Of a DNA stretch of 64,000 nucleotides, positions 1-11,366 are shown one piece after another. Within the stretch, counting starts at the first letter, position 1. Every line of letters begins with the position of its first letter. A program made the translations under genes and the position numbers. Source of the DNA: Brachionus rotundiformis (taxonomy: Eukaryota; Rotifera; Eurotatoria; Ploima; Brachionidae); contig JAESIW010000138.1 in assembly GCA_016802295.1 (NCBI GenBank), positions 319,904 to 383,903 on the forward strand. Reading direction: 5' to 3'. The notes below the pieces were generated by a model. It saw only the letters and a list, made by a program, of their open reading frames with translations. It was not told the DNA's origin and made no database searches.

Positions 1-569
1 TATTCGAGCTTTAGTTGTTCTCTTAGCTTCGAGTTTTAATTACTATCTTATCTATTCAGGTCACCGGAAAAACAAAAATTAATTTTCCTACAATTTGTTC
101 AGTTCGAGCACAGCAAAAAAAGCTCATGTTTAGGTCTTGCAACACGCTTGCATAATCTCCTATCCGATGTCAATCTAATTACAAACAGATTAGCTAATAA
201 AAAAAACATGTCTATTATTATTATTATTATTATTGATAATAACTAGGAAATGATAGATAAGATTTGATCAAAACGGAAACACACGCGTCCTCTCTTCTTT
301 CTTTCTAACAAAAGATCGAATTTCCAACATATGGTTTCACTTAGAGACCAGGCGCGACACCAATCGGCCCACCAATTGCCATATTTATTCTCTTTGCCCA
401 CTCTAGCTTATTTCTTTTTTGCTTCTCTTTTGAGCCTTGGTGAAAAACCACTCAATCAAACATAAACAAAACTAACTTAAACACACAAAAAATAAAAAAA
501 TTGTCTTTTTATTTATTTTTATATATAGATAGATATAAAATGAAGATATTATTGTGAAGAGAGAAAAAA
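1..569 (+). promoter_or_regulatory. 5' flank / 5' UTR of the disco-like gene
   Basis: AT-rich non-coding sequence directly upstream of the zinc-finger gene. It has a short TTA microsatellite near 214-235 and a TATATATAGATAGATATAAA stretch around 520-540, just before the ATG at 570. No splice acceptor close to the ATG is convincing, so the transcription start cannot be placed. No other gene is seen here. Confidence 0.35.
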
Positions 570-2207
570 ATGCCATCATCATCGTCATCATCTTCGCCTT
601 CATCAATGAGTCAACTGAACCAAAACCAGGCGGCGGTGTCGCCGAACGCTCAATCAGCCCTGGCCATGTACCCGTTCATGCTGAACCGGGGCATGGCGCC
701 TGACTCCTCGCAGGCAGCATTGGCCGCAGTGGCCGCCCAGCAGTACTTGGCAGCAATGGCCGCGGCGATCGGCTCACCCGCCGCGCCCGACCTCTCCGCT
801 CTAATCAACCCGACTCGGCTCGGCATCGCCTCACAAGTGCCCACCGCCAACCCGTTCTCAGCCTTTGCCGCTCTCTACAATCAACAAATGCTCATGGGCC
901 GCGAGGACCTCATGCACAAGGCGAGCTCCAGCGGCGGCTCATCCTACCCCTCTTCGTCCTCGGCCTCGTCGACCAGCTCGTCGACCAAAGAGGACAAACT
1001 CGACAAAGAAAACGCCCTGCTTAACTTGTCTATTGGCAAAGACCTCAAGGACAAAAGCAAATGCCACCACTCGCTGAACACTCAATTCGCGGACGCCATT
1101 GCCAATTTGCTGCATCAAGCACCCAGCGACAAGAAAACACCATCTAAAGCGCGCATCACCAAACAACATTTGCCCAAGAGTGCCGATTCGAAACGCAAGA
1201 AGCAACCAGACGCCGCCGCCAATTTGGACGACTCGCTTGACAACGAGGACAACTTGTTGAACGAAAACTCGAATCTGAGCGTTGCCAAGTCGACGTCGTC
1301 TAACTCGAATTCGGTCAATAACTCAGTCATATCTAACTCGAACTCGCAGGGCAATTTGAACGAATGCGAGACCAGTGCGAACAAACGGCGCCGGCCCGAT
1401 CTGAGCCAACAGGGCGTACTGGTCAGTCCCAATGGCAAAAAAAGAGTCCAGTGTCATGTGTGCATGAAGACATTTTGTGACAAGGGCGCGCTCAAGATTC
1501 ACTTTAGCGCTGTTCATTTGCGCGAAATGCACAAGTGTACCGTGGCCGGCTGCAACATGGTATTTAGCTCGCGTAGATCGCGAAATCGACACAGCGCCAA
1601 TCCAAATCCAAAGCTGCACATGGCGCGGCCTCATCCGGTCTCGCACCGCTACCAGAACACCGGGCCGATCATATCCGACGACCAGCCGTCGATGGCCGGC
1701 GTCATTCTTGCCGAGGTCGAGAAAACTGTCTGCTCCAAGCAAAGCCCCGCTTTGAACGCCTCAAAGAGCAGCATGGCCATAAACGAACACGACGAGGACT
1801 TGAACGACGAGACCAGCTCGCTAAACGACGATGACACCGACGCAGCCATCGATTTGAGCATCAACCGCAAGCAAAATGTGCTCGACAACTTGGCCAAATT
1901 TAACCAAAGCCAGCTGAACTCGTGCAGCAAGCGAAAGTCGTTCAATCCTGTGAGGATATCGAGCGAATCCAAACGAGCCATTGAACACGACGACGACGAG
2001 CATGATGAGACTGCTGAACTGACCAAGAAAGCCAAGCACCAAAATTACTGCTCGTCGCCTCGTTCGGATAGCTCGGACAAAAGGCTTAATCAAGAGCAGA
2101 ACACGAGCTATGGCGACTATGACGACCAAGAGGCTGACTACACGGCCGACATTGAACATGAACCAAAAAGTGACCTTAAACAAAGCCCAATGCTCTCTGA
2201 GAACTGA
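570..2207 (+). CDS. disco: Disco/basonuclin family C2H2 zinc-finger transcription factor
   Basis: A 545-aa nuclear DNA-binding protein in one exon, starting at ATG 570 after an A-rich leader. At residues about 292-356 it carries the paired fingers typical of disco and basonuclin. Finger one is C-x2-C with CMKTFCDKGALKIHFSAVH. Finger two is C-x4-C with the hallmark SSRRSRNRHSANPNPKLH and an unusually long gap between its last two histidines. That run is almost diagnostic for the family. The rest is low-complexity: poly-Ser at the N-terminus, Ala-rich 30-80, and acidic/Ser/Asn-rich regions. An AIDLSIN motif near residue 427 resembles the PxDLS CtBP-binding motif (inference). Disco proteins pattern appendages and neurons in insects; basonuclins act in epithelia. 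Which role applies here is unknown. GC content is far above the flanks. A polyadenylation signal AATAAA lies at 2657-2662. Confidence 0.9.
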   Translation: MPSSSSSSSPSSMSQLNQNQAAVSPNAQSALAMYPFMLNRGMAPDSSQAALAAVAAQQYLAAMAAAIGSPAAPDLSALINPTRLGIASQVPTANPFSAFAALYNQQMLMGREDLMHKASSSGGSSYPSSSSASSTSSSTKEDKLDKENALLNLSIGKDLKDKSKCHHSLNTQFADAIANLLHQAPSDKKTPSKARITKQHLPKSADSKRKKQPDAAANLDDSLDNEDNLLNENSNLSVAKSTSSNSNSVNNSVISNSNSQGNLNECETSANKRRRPDLSQQGVLVSPNGKKRVQCHVCMKTFCDKGALKIHFSAVHLREMHKCTVAGCNMVFSSRRSRNRHSANPNPKLHMARPHPVSHRYQNTGPIISDDQPSMAGVILAEVEKTVCSKQSPALNASKSSMAINEHDEDLNDETSSLNDDDTDAAIDLSINRKQNVLDNLAKFNQSQLNSCSKRKSFNPVRISSESKRAIEHDDDEHDETAELTKKAKHQNYCSSPRSDSSDKRLNQEQNTSYGDYDDQEADYTADIEHEPKSDLKQSPMLSEN

Positions 2208-2656
2208 ATAATAATTAACCAACTCTTTTTTTCTAATTAAGCTTATTTTTCGAGTGTGATTCAACGAAATAATCAACAGAAGCTTCCTGTTTTTTTTTTG
2301 GCTTTTTTTTTCTCCTATTCTTTCTTTTCTGTTTTGTTTTTATTTTATTTTATTAAATTTTAAAATGTTTGAATATTTTTAAAGAGTTTATATTCTAGTC
2401 TTTGAATTTTTTTTCATTTTTTTTTTTTTTTAGTTTTGAATTTGTTTTCATTATAAAACGTTATTTATTGAATATATCAAACTTTATTTGTTAGAATTTT
2501 AAAAATATGTTCACCTTTGATTTGAACTGACTGATTCAATTATTTGAAATTAAATTAATACATTATTATCCATTAATATTGAAATTTGGAAAATTTATTG
2601 ATTACTTTTTTTTAGTTTTGTTTGTTTTTTTTTTTATTTTATTTTCATTTATTGTA

Positions 2657-2662
2657 AATAAA
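2657..2662 (+). terminator. Candidate polyadenylation signal of the disco-like gene
   Basis: AATAAA lies about 450 nt after the stop codon at 2205-2207, within T- and A-rich sequence. Further AATAAA copies follow, for example near 2982, so the site actually used is uncertain. Confidence 0.35.
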
Positions 2663-2777
2663 TTTTTCTAAATTTTGAATCCAAAAATTTTTAAAAATAA
2701 AATTGGAATTATGAACCATTTTTGAATTCTATTTTTCAATAGCCTCAATAGGCCAAGTTCTTCGTAGTATTAGGTTT

Positions 2778-2811
2778 CGGAGTCAGATGGTCATTAAGTC
2801 ATCTGACTCCG
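2778..2811. repeat. Perfect 12-bp inverted repeat (hairpin)
   Basis: CGGAGTCAGATG (2778-2789) and its exact reverse complement CATCTGACTCCG (2800-2811) flank a 10-nt loop. The hairpin sits in a roughly 140-bp island (2740-2880) that is clearly less AT-rich than the surroundings. It could be the tail of a degraded mobile element or a structured RNA. It does not extend far enough to look like a standard microRNA precursor. Confidence 0.6.
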
Positions 2812-2889
2812 TAGCGTAGGATGGATCAACTGAAAGGCGCATCAGAGGTGACTTATGTGGAATATGGTGAGAGTGAGTGCATTAGAAGC

Positions 2890-5454
2890 TCAATAAGTGA
2901 ATGTTTTAAAGCCAAAATTGATAAATGCTTTCAAAGATTACTTTTTGCACATTATCTGTTATCAGATTTTACGCATTTATTGTAATAAACCAATTTTGAA
3001 CTAATTTAATCAAATTTATATCTCGTTGCCATTACAATACAAGCTTTTAATTATTTATTTTGTCCTGAAACTGAAATTTAAATTCCCAAATTTAAAAATA
3101 GCGAAAAATATCTCTATTTACAATTAGTTTGTTTATTTATTAATTTTTAAGTCAAATTATATTATGCTATGAAATTACTTCGTCGACTTTTAAACTTCAT
3201 TCTTAAAAGTTAATAAACAAAATTACATAACTGAAATTTAAATGATTTTTTTCTTATTTATTTTTTTAGTATTCTAGATATTAATAATGATTAACTTTCA
3301 TTTTAAATTATCTAGAATATATTGAAAACTGATTTTAGAGGCAAAAAGCATCAAGTTAAGACTTTTGATGAAATAAATGCTGAATGAAGTAAAATATTTG
3401 ATATGAAAAGTGGTGAGTTTTTTTGACTTATGTAACAACCAAGTCAGCTAAGCAAGTTTGGAAGTATTTTTAAAACGAGCTTAAATTTCAAGAGATAAGA
3501 CATTTAAATTTTCAATACGGTCATTAAAACGCATATCAGCATTAAATTTTTAATTGGTTTGCAGATGAAATATGAGAATTGTTTTAAATTTTGCAAAATT
3601 TTTTTATCTATTTTAATAAGAAAGAAAAACAAATTGATCCCATTAATACTATTTCACTAAAACCTGCAATGTATAATAAAAAACTTATTATTACTTTTAT
3701 TTGAAAATTTGCTAATACTCATAATTTGAATGTTTTGAGCGAGGAAGTGAAATTATTTACGATCAAGGGGCTAACGCTATCATTTATTTAGAAAAAATTA
3801 TTTTGATATTTAGTGCTTTCGGTCTATTAAAATTTTTTAACTATATCAAATATATTGTTTATCAATTGTACTCGAGCATTGCTCACCATTCAAAACAAAA
3901 AGTTAATGACCTGATTTAAAAAAATTTATAATATTTTTGTATCGATTGCATTTATATCAAAGAAAAATGTAGTTGATAAAATGATGTTTAAAAATAAAGA
4001 TAAATTAAATACATTTAATTAGTCAGAGAAGCTATCACTTTACTTCAGCATATAAAACAATGAAAATTAAGTTACAGTAGAAGTAATGTTTAATTTAGTT
4101 TTAGTAAAATATATTATTAAAAACAAACAAAAAAAAATGTTTAGCAATTTATCAAATTTTTGTCTAATTTTAATCAAGACTTGAATTAAAATTTAGTTGA
4201 GCATAAAAAGCAAATTTTATTCCCATTTGATAAACAATTTTAATTTTTTTCTTGATGAGTTTTTCTAATTATTTGTAATGATTGATTTAATTTTAATGAA
4301 GTTTTTCCAATTATTTAAATTAAGCTTTCATTGATTCTTAAGTAAATCATGATTATACTTTTTAAATCGTTTTTTCACAATCTTAAGAATATTTAAAGTC
4401 ATAGATGGCCACTTGGTTATATTATTTTTGTTCATAATAGGAAAATAGTATGAGATAAATTAGAAATTAATTAGCTGAATGCTGTTTATACAAAATTTTT
4501 TCCATTAAGTGATTAGGCGTAAAGTAAATTTCATAGTCTCAAGAATTTTAATGGAAAAAATGATAACAATAATTTTTTTTAACTTAGACAATTAAAAGCA
4601 TTCCAAATCTCGAATAAAAAAATAATTAAGGGAATTTACAAACAAAATAAAATTTCATTACAAGAACAATAAGTAAAAAACGATTAGAGAAATATTATTT
4701 TTAAAAAAATGATGATTTATAATTAAAATTTTATATTAATAATTAACTATCAAAGTAAGCTAATAAGACATAACTATCGTTAACTTGATTAGATAGTTTT
4801 TTGTTCAGATTCGGAATCATCTAGCTTTCATTTTAAATTATAATACTCTTCTTTTTTAAACTATTAATAGTTATAATAAAAAATGCTTTTCCAAAACTCT
4901 TTGAATTTTTTGAAACAGCTGTTATTGGTAAATTGATTTATCTAAAATAAATACTAAATTATCTCTAAGTAAATATAAGGTTGAAAATAAAAATGTATGT
5001 TTTTTTTTATTTTATTTACATTACAATTGGAAAAAGGTAAGATACTTTAATGAGTATTTGATCATTTAATCGCAGAAAGCAAATTAAAAATAATTGATTC
5101 ATTTATAATAAGACATAGCAGGATTTGGTATTGAAAAATCTTCTTTTTATCAAAAAAAATTAGATATTTAATTCTAAAATGATATAAATATTTGAATTCT
5201 CATATTCTCAATAAACTAAATAAACTATTCAAAACATTTGTATTGATCTTTTTTCGAAAAAATGGCCATTAAAAACTTTGCTCATATTATTGATAAATAC
5301 TTAATCAAATAGATATGTTGATCAAATATGTCTAAAAAATTTATTTAATTTAATTATTTAAATTCTATGTTTTAGCATAAAAATAATCTTAATTTAGTAT
5401 CATTTTTTAAATAATCAGCAATAAATGATATTAATAAAGTACAAAAATTTTATT
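2890..5454. other. AT-rich intergenic region
   Basis: About 2.5 kb of very AT-rich sequence between the disco-like gene and the 3' end of the CREB3-like gene. I see no coding exon, RNA gene or clear repeat in it. Confidence 0.5.
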
Positions 5455-6650
5455 TTAAATATCATATCGTGTTTTGTAAATCTCCCAAATGTATTTATTT
5501 CGATCCATGCGGTTTATTTCATCTGAACTTATTTGTTTATTAGTTGATATGGTATTTTCATTCATTAATTTAAATGATTCTTGTAAAAATTCAAATTTTA
5601 TCATAATTTAAAGGAAAAAAAATCAAAATACCTTGTCCTCTAAGTGCATTAATTTCCTCTTCTGCAATGTCTAACTGTGGGAATATACAAAAAGTTATCA
5701 AAAATGACACGAGTAAAACAGCTGTTGATGACTTTTTATTCTTGGTAAATAAAGTCGTTACCAAGCTTTGCATTTTCTGCAATTCTTTCATCAATTGAAA
5801 ATTTTTTGTTTTTAAGCATTTGACTTCTTTTTGAAGCTCTTCATTTTCTTTAGTACACAAGTCGACTCTTTTCTCTAGTCCGTCGATATAATTTTTCTTT
5901 CTTTCTCTACTAATATGAGCAGATTTCTTTAATTAAAAAATAAATATAAAAATTTTAATAACGTAACCTGAGTTACTTTGTTTCTTATTTTCCTTCGAAC
6001 CAATTTGAGTATCTTTTCTTCACTCTGAAATAGTTTTAATTAAAAAAATAAATCATTCATTAAATAAATAGTTCTATTACTTTAGTCAAAGGCTTTCGAG
6101 TAGGTATATTATAGCCTTCTTTTAGATAAATATTTTTTTCCTCTTCTGTAAGAATTATATCCTCATCCTAATCGAAATTTTAATATTTAATTTAAGCCTT
6201 CTTCCAAATTACCTTAAAACTTTCTGACTCACTGGAAAGTTCGTCCAAATTATCCAAATTTATCATGGTATGATCCTGCTCTTTCTCATTTATATTGTTT
6301 ATTTCAATATTTAAAATTGTGTCACTCGAACTTATATTGTCTTCAAGATGGTCAAGATTATAATTTATTGATTCATTATTTGGTATGAAATTTAATTCAT
6401 CTGAATTTACTGGGTCAAAATTCTCTAATAGTATGGTTTGTGGGCTATTGCCTTCTGACTCACTCGTTGAGTCAAATATATTGTTTAGATCAAAACCAAG
6501 GATGTTGGTAAGCTGTTCATCAGGACTTTTTAAAAAATTTATCGAATTATAATCTGTATTGTGAACTTTTCCGAAACCATCATCAATAGACGCATATAAA
6601 TCAAAGCCTTCAAAAAATGGTAAACTATCAGTCTCCAAGAAAGAATTCAT
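5455..6650 (-). CDS. CREB3: CREB3/OASIS-like membrane-anchored bZIP transcription factor, five exons
   Basis: Exons read on the minus strand are 6650-6213, 6167-6081, 6024-5977, 5926-5632 and 5579-5455. The introns are 45-56 nt with GT/AG ends and the sum gives 330 aa. The ATG at 6650 is chosen because the only in-frame codon further up is a TTG. Residues 1-146 are acidic (activation-like). The basic region and zipper spread over exons 3-4 contain RRKIRNK then KSAHISRERKKNYIDGLE, matching the CREB3/CREB3L/CrebA signature, then a leucine zipper. A hydrophobic segment STAVLLVSFLITFCIF follows as the predicted membrane anchor, with a luminal tail of about 65 aa. Using the donor after RNK rather than nine nt later removes an extra VTQ and restores family spacing. 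CREB3 proteins are released from the ER/Golgi by S1P/S2P proteolysis; no clear S1P site was recognised. AATAAA overlaps 5449-5454, right after the stop. Confidence 0.85.
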
Positions 6651-8167
6651 TTTAATTCGAAACAATTTTCAAAATGTATGCATTAAATTTCTTGTTACCA
6701 AAATAAAGTAATGAATCATTTTAAGAAAAAATATTTTCAAGTGAATTTCGCAATTAAAATATATCATTATGTAGCTTTATTTAAAATTTTAATAAGAATT
6801 TTCATAATTATGTTTTTTTTTTAATAAGGAAAAATCGGCAAAAAATAATTAAAAAAATTTATTTTATTAAAATAAAGTTTAGAATCAGTTTAAAAATGAA
6901 TTATAATTCAATAAGTTAACAAAGATAAGTTAGATTCTTTTTTCAATAAATTAAGTCGTTTTTTCATCACAATTATTGATAGGATAAAAAGGAGATTTTA
7001 CTTTTAATAAATTCACTTAAGCCAAAAACGAAATATATTTTCATTAATCCTAATAAAATTTTATTAAATTTTGTTCATTCATTCAAAGTCATTTACAAAA
7101 GGATATAATTAAATCCTAAATTTTATCATCATTTTGAAGATTTTTAAATATTTTTAAATTTTTATCTAATTGACCAAAATAATATAAAAATTTATTTACT
7201 TTTTTGAAAAATTAATTAAATAAATCTAGTTTATTTAAAAAAATATAAGATTTTAGTCAATCTAATTAAATATCTTGGAAACATAATTTCATTTTTTTAA
7301 TAAAATCACTAACTGCTTTATTATTACCACCACGCTTATGTTTGTTAATAAAATCATTAGTCTCTATTAAGCAAATTATTGCCAATAAACGATTTAAGCA
7401 TCTAATATTTTAAAATATTTAAAAATTAGGATAAAACAATATTCTGGCTGACCAGTAGATGACCACGAGTTGATGCGCAACTAAGCAAACTTAAGAGAGA
7501 AGCACTAATAACTGCACAGAAAAAATTCTTTTTCCATTTACCTTTAGCTAAATGTGACATGATAAAAGATAAGGAAAAAATAAGTAAATTAATTTATCAT
7601 GTTTTGAATAAAATTTAGTCTTAAAAGAATTTAAACCATCTAAATGCGTTTAATACGGAATTATTCATTTATAAAAAAACATTTACGCAAATATTATGAT
7701 TAATTTTTGAAAAACTTCAAACTAGTTTAAAAAAATTGATTTTAGATCACATGAATCTTGCCAAACACTTGTAACTTATTAAAAATCTATATTTGATCAA
7801 GATGTTAGAAATTAAATTACCGACTAAAAGACACAATAAATTCAAAACTTTTCGTTAACTTTATGGAAGATTGATAAGAAAAAAAGTATATTTAAGATAT
7901 GATTCCTTTAAGTCTCATCAAAATCGAGTGTCCAATGCTGGGTCCAAATGATATCTAGCATATTAAAATCTCGTCACAATATTATTGAATTAACATTGCT
8001 CAAGCAATTCGGATTTTTTAAATTTTCGAGGCTAAATAATTTAAAATTTTGAATTCAATTTCATGTCAAAATTGTTCAAACATTTCTTTTAAAATATTTA
8101 ATTTAATTTTTTAAATTATTATTTTTTTAAGATAATAAAATAGCTTGAAATTTTAAAAATAAGTCAA
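6651..8167. other. AT-rich intergenic region
   Basis: Promoter side of the CREB3-like gene, then AT-rich sequence. A less AT-rich patch at 7440-7560 and another near 7910-7980 may be remains of the Tc1-like element next door, but I could not read a transposase catalytic core in them. Confidence 0.4.
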
Positions 8168-8436
8168 ATTACTTTTTAGGTTTTCTAGCGTTAAAACCAT
8201 TATTTTTGGAAATGTCTCATTAAAGTATACTTAGATTTAAAATCAGTCGCGAGTTTTTGATAACTATGTGTAGAATATTTACTAATCTCTCTACAAATGT
8301 AATTATTATTCCTTTGCTTCTGAGGCCTACCAGAACACATTTTTGAGAAACACCTAACAGCTTGGCTATTTAACTCCACCTTTACGCAGACCCACGGTCT
8401 GTCATTTTTGTGGGCTAAAAGCATTTTTTTACTCAT
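8168..8436 (-). pseudogene. Tc1/mariner-like transposase fragment (DNA-binding part), decayed
   Basis: A 78-codon open frame reads SGRPQKQRNNNYICREIS then HSYQKLATDF, which resembles the second helix-turn-helix of Tc1/mariner transposases (GRPxK...I.R...LA). A one-base shift after HFQK resumes as NNGFNARKPKK, the usual GxxARxPxKK step of this family. The frame then stops. No DDE catalytic domain, start context or terminal repeats were found, so this is a broken relic. It lies just left of the MULE element but is unrelated to it. Confidence 0.5.
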
Positions 8437-8540
8437 TTTTTGGTCAAATTTAAATAAACAATTTAAAATGAATAAATAATTAATTTCTAGACTTTTACAT
8501 CAAACTGTATGAATTTTAATTATGGAATAAAGTTTAGCCA

Positions 8541-10641
8541 AACTATTAGGGACGAGCACTTTTGACGCATATATCGAAATAAAAAAGTATAAAAAATTTT
8601 TTTATAGTATAGAGATAAATAAATAAAGTATAAGATTTTTTTTTTATATTATCGCATACACGTGATCAAATTAGCATTAAGTTTCTCGTAAAAGCATAAA
8701 ATAATATTTTAAGCAAAAGAAGAATTATTTAATTTATTTTTTTAAAATTAATTGTAAAATTAGAAATGCCACCGAAAGGGAAAATCAAATACGAATGGAA
8801 CAAAATTCGAGTATTCATTAATCAGATCGACTTAGAAACGTTTATCCGAAACGATTCATATCGAAGTGTAATAAAAAATGGACCTCAAAAGTATTTTTGC
8901 AATGAATGTCAAGACGTTATTACTCATCATATGCTTGTTTCGTACCGATATTGTTCATCGGTTAAATGTCACGAGAAACAAGGTGACTGTTGTCCGTACA
9001 AATATAAAATTCACAAATGTGAACAGACTGGAGCATTTCATTTGTATGAATCGAACTCGAAGCATTTAGATATTAATGTTGATTCGGAAGATCAACCAGT
9101 TGGGTTACATTGTCTAATGAAGGAAGAAATCATGAAATGCTATAATCAACGTATAAGAAAACCGATGGACATATGCATTACCTTAACAACTAATCAAGTA
9201 AACAATAAACTCTATGAAGGAATACAGTTACCAACAGCCAAACAGATTTCGCGTCAAATAGCCAAAATAAAAAACCCGAACGATGACGATGATGAATTTT
9301 CTAAAGTCGAAGCGTTGATGAACAGTTTAATGTATCAGGGAAACAAATACTATGAGCCTAATCAAGCGTTTTGTTTCGGTGTTAAATTAGGAGATGGTTC
9401 TGAACAGTCACATTTTATTGCTAACTTTACATCATTGAAACTTTTAGAAGTAATTTCTATTGTCGATCTTTCTGTAACGGATTTATCTATATATCACATA
9501 GACGAGACTTATAAAATTACTAAAAATCGATTTCCACTCGTGGTAATCGGTAGATCTGATCATAATGGCACTTTTTATCCGATTTGTATATCTCTTGTTA
9601 GTCATGGACAAGCAATTGATTTTATTAATATATTGCAGTCATTGAAAGAACTCTGTTTAAGTTTAAACATATCGTTTCAGCCTACTTGTTTTTTACAAGA
9701 TGCGTGTTTAGCGAGTAAAATCGGAATTGAGACAGTTTTCAAGTCGTGTCAAATTTTAATGTGCTGGTTTCATGTTATTCAAAATGTCAAACGACAAGAA
9801 AAAATCATACCGAATAATGAATACAATCAAGTAATGCAAGAAATTAACAATATGCATTATAGCAAGTCTATTGAAGAATATAATACAATTAAAAATAACA
9901 TTCTTGAAAGGTGGGACAAAATTGACAAAAATTTGGCGTATTCTATGTGCAGTCACCTCCTAAAAGCAAGTGAATTATTTTGTTTTTCAATATCAAATGA
10001 ACGTCCAAGGAAATTCGTAACAAGACCACGTCCAGGCAAAAAAGAAAAACTTAAAACTTTTCCTCAAAATTTTAATAATAATCCAACGATTGATCAGCAA
10101 AAACAGGTCGAATCCATTGAGAAACAACTTGTTGAGTTAGAGTCTATGGATAATCAACAACAACAATCGAATGAACCACAACTTGCCGAGCTTCAGCCAG
10201 TTAGGTCGATACAACCTGTTGAATCTCAACCGTCTAGTGAGCCTATGGAGACTCAAATAGTTAAAAAGAAGCGAGGTAGACCACCAAAGATCCTAAATGG
10301 GGAAGACAAAGTTAAATCGAAGAAAGCGAGGGTTGAGGAGCAAGTATTAGAAACTAAAAGAGGACCTGGTCGTCCACGTAAAGCTAGACATGCTTTAGTA
10401 ATGGAATAATTAGTTTTGACTTAAATTGATTTCTTTTTGGATTATTTTTTATACTATGTTTTATTCTGTTATGCTTGATTGAATTTTATTTTATACTATT
10501 TTCGTTCTTGGTAATTTTTTATACTAAAATAATAAATTCTTTATACTATAAAAATATTTTTTTTTCTATACTGAAAAAAAATATGTGTTTATGCGTTAAG
10601 AGGTTATTTTTATGCGTCAAACGATTTTCTCCAACTATTAG
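8541..10641 (+). mobile_element. MULE (Mutator-like) DNA transposon with TIRs and 9-bp target-site duplication
   Basis: The 9-bp direct repeat AACTATTAG stands at 8541-8549 and 10633-10641, the length expected for Mutator insertions. Immediately inside are 22-bp imperfect terminal inverted repeats (8550-8571 and 10611-10632). They match at 16 of 22 positions, start GGA and share the exact 11-mer TTTGACGCATA. The element body of 2,083 bp holds one uninterrupted transposase gene (8766-10409, +). A second ATGCGT copy lies just inside the right end (10590-10596). Intact ORF, TIRs and clean TSD together suggest a fairly young, possibly mobilisable copy. Confidence 0.75.
8766..10409 (+). CDS. MULE transposase with C-terminal AT-hooks
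   Basis: A 547-aa protein from ATG 8766. Residues about 35-95 form a Cys/His-rich segment (FCNECQ ... CSSVKCHEKQGDCC ... HKCEQ), probably the zinc-binding DNA recognition part. Residues about 240-345 match the MULE transposase core. It has an aspartate in HIDETYK (about D246), a second in LQDACLAS (about D312), then CWFHVIQNVK with the family's C-x2-H. The catalytic glutamate should lie further on and I cannot assign it with certainty. The C-terminus carries two AT-hook motifs, KKRGRPPK and GPGRPRK, near residues 500-535, after a Gln/Pro/Glu-rich linker. The reading frame has no stop or frameshift. A host gene domesticated from a MULE is an alternative, but the flanking TIRs and TSD favour a transposon. 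Confidence 0.8.
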   Translation: MPPKGKIKYEWNKIRVFINQIDLETFIRNDSYRSVIKNGPQKYFCNECQDVITHHMLVSYRYCSSVKCHEKQGDCCPYKYKIHKCEQTGAFHLYESNSKHLDINVDSEDQPVGLHCLMKEEIMKCYNQRIRKPMDICITLTTNQVNNKLYEGIQLPTAKQISRQIAKIKNPNDDDDEFSKVEALMNSLMYQGNKYYEPNQAFCFGVKLGDGSEQSHFIANFTSLKLLEVISIVDLSVTDLSIYHIDETYKITKNRFPLVVIGRSDHNGTFYPICISLVSHGQAIDFINILQSLKELCLSLNISFQPTCFLQDACLASKIGIETVFKSCQILMCWFHVIQNVKRQEKIIPNNEYNQVMQEINNMHYSKSIEEYNTIKNNILERWDKIDKNLAYSMCSHLLKASELFCFSISNERPRKFVTRPRPGKKEKLKTFPQNFNNNPTIDQQKQVESIEKQLVELESMDNQQQQSNEPQLAELQPVRSIQPVESQPSSEPMETQIVKKKRGRPPKILNGEDKVKSKKARVEEQVLETKRGPGRPRKARHALVME

Positions 10642-11353
10642 TCAATTAAGAGGTGATTAAATGTAAAATAGCAAATGTAAAGAGATCAAAAACATTTAAA
10701 ATACAAACTTTGTATTAGCTAATTCATTTCGCAGAACAAGTTTTAGGCTTAAAAAAATAATTCCAATTTTTTAATTATTTTGGTTCAAAATTCATAATAC
10801 CGAGTGAGCCATGTATTTAATTCATCAAAAATAGTAAAACACCTGCAGTATCTCTGAATAATGGTTTATAAAAATGTCATACCTTTTACAATTTATTATT
10901 TTAAAATGAAGTCAAAATTAACAAAAGAAATTAACAAAATTGATTAAGTCACTTAGGCATCTATTATCTATAATGGTTTAATCAAAGAGAATTGGCACAA
11001 ACCTAACAAACTTACGATTCAATGCTTATTATTGTTATTATTAATCTAGAAATTATTTTTAAGCAAAAAATCAAATTTTTTTTAAAATTAAATGAAATAA
11101 TTTTTTAATAAAGAGAAGAAGTTAATACTTGGTTAATCATATTAATATTAATATCGTTTAAAATGGCAAACATTATTTTCCCAAAGACAAATAAATCATC
11201 AAAAAGATTGTAATTGATTAATTAACTAAAAAAATTAGCCTAAAAGTATTAATTAAAGATTTCAAATTGGAAAAAAAAAAAATATAAATAATTTTTCTGC
11301 TATATTAAAAAAAGATTCAAAAAATGGAGATAATTGAAATTAAGATTTGAATA
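10642..11353. other. AT-rich intergenic region
   Basis: Roughly 700 bp between the MULE and the 3' end of the MYND gene. I see no gene or element in it. Confidence 0.5.
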
Positions 11354-11359
11354 TTTATT
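11354..11359 (-). terminator. Polyadenylation signal of the MYND gene
   Basis: On the minus strand AATAAA lies about 8-13 nt past the TAA stop of the TPR-MYND reading frame. Confidence 0.4.
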
Positions 11360-11366
11360 AAATTAA

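Noticed and set aside
2760..2860. Hammerhead-type ribozyme
   Set aside because: On the minus strand a hairpin is followed by GAAAC, but the required CTGATGA box before the stem is missing.
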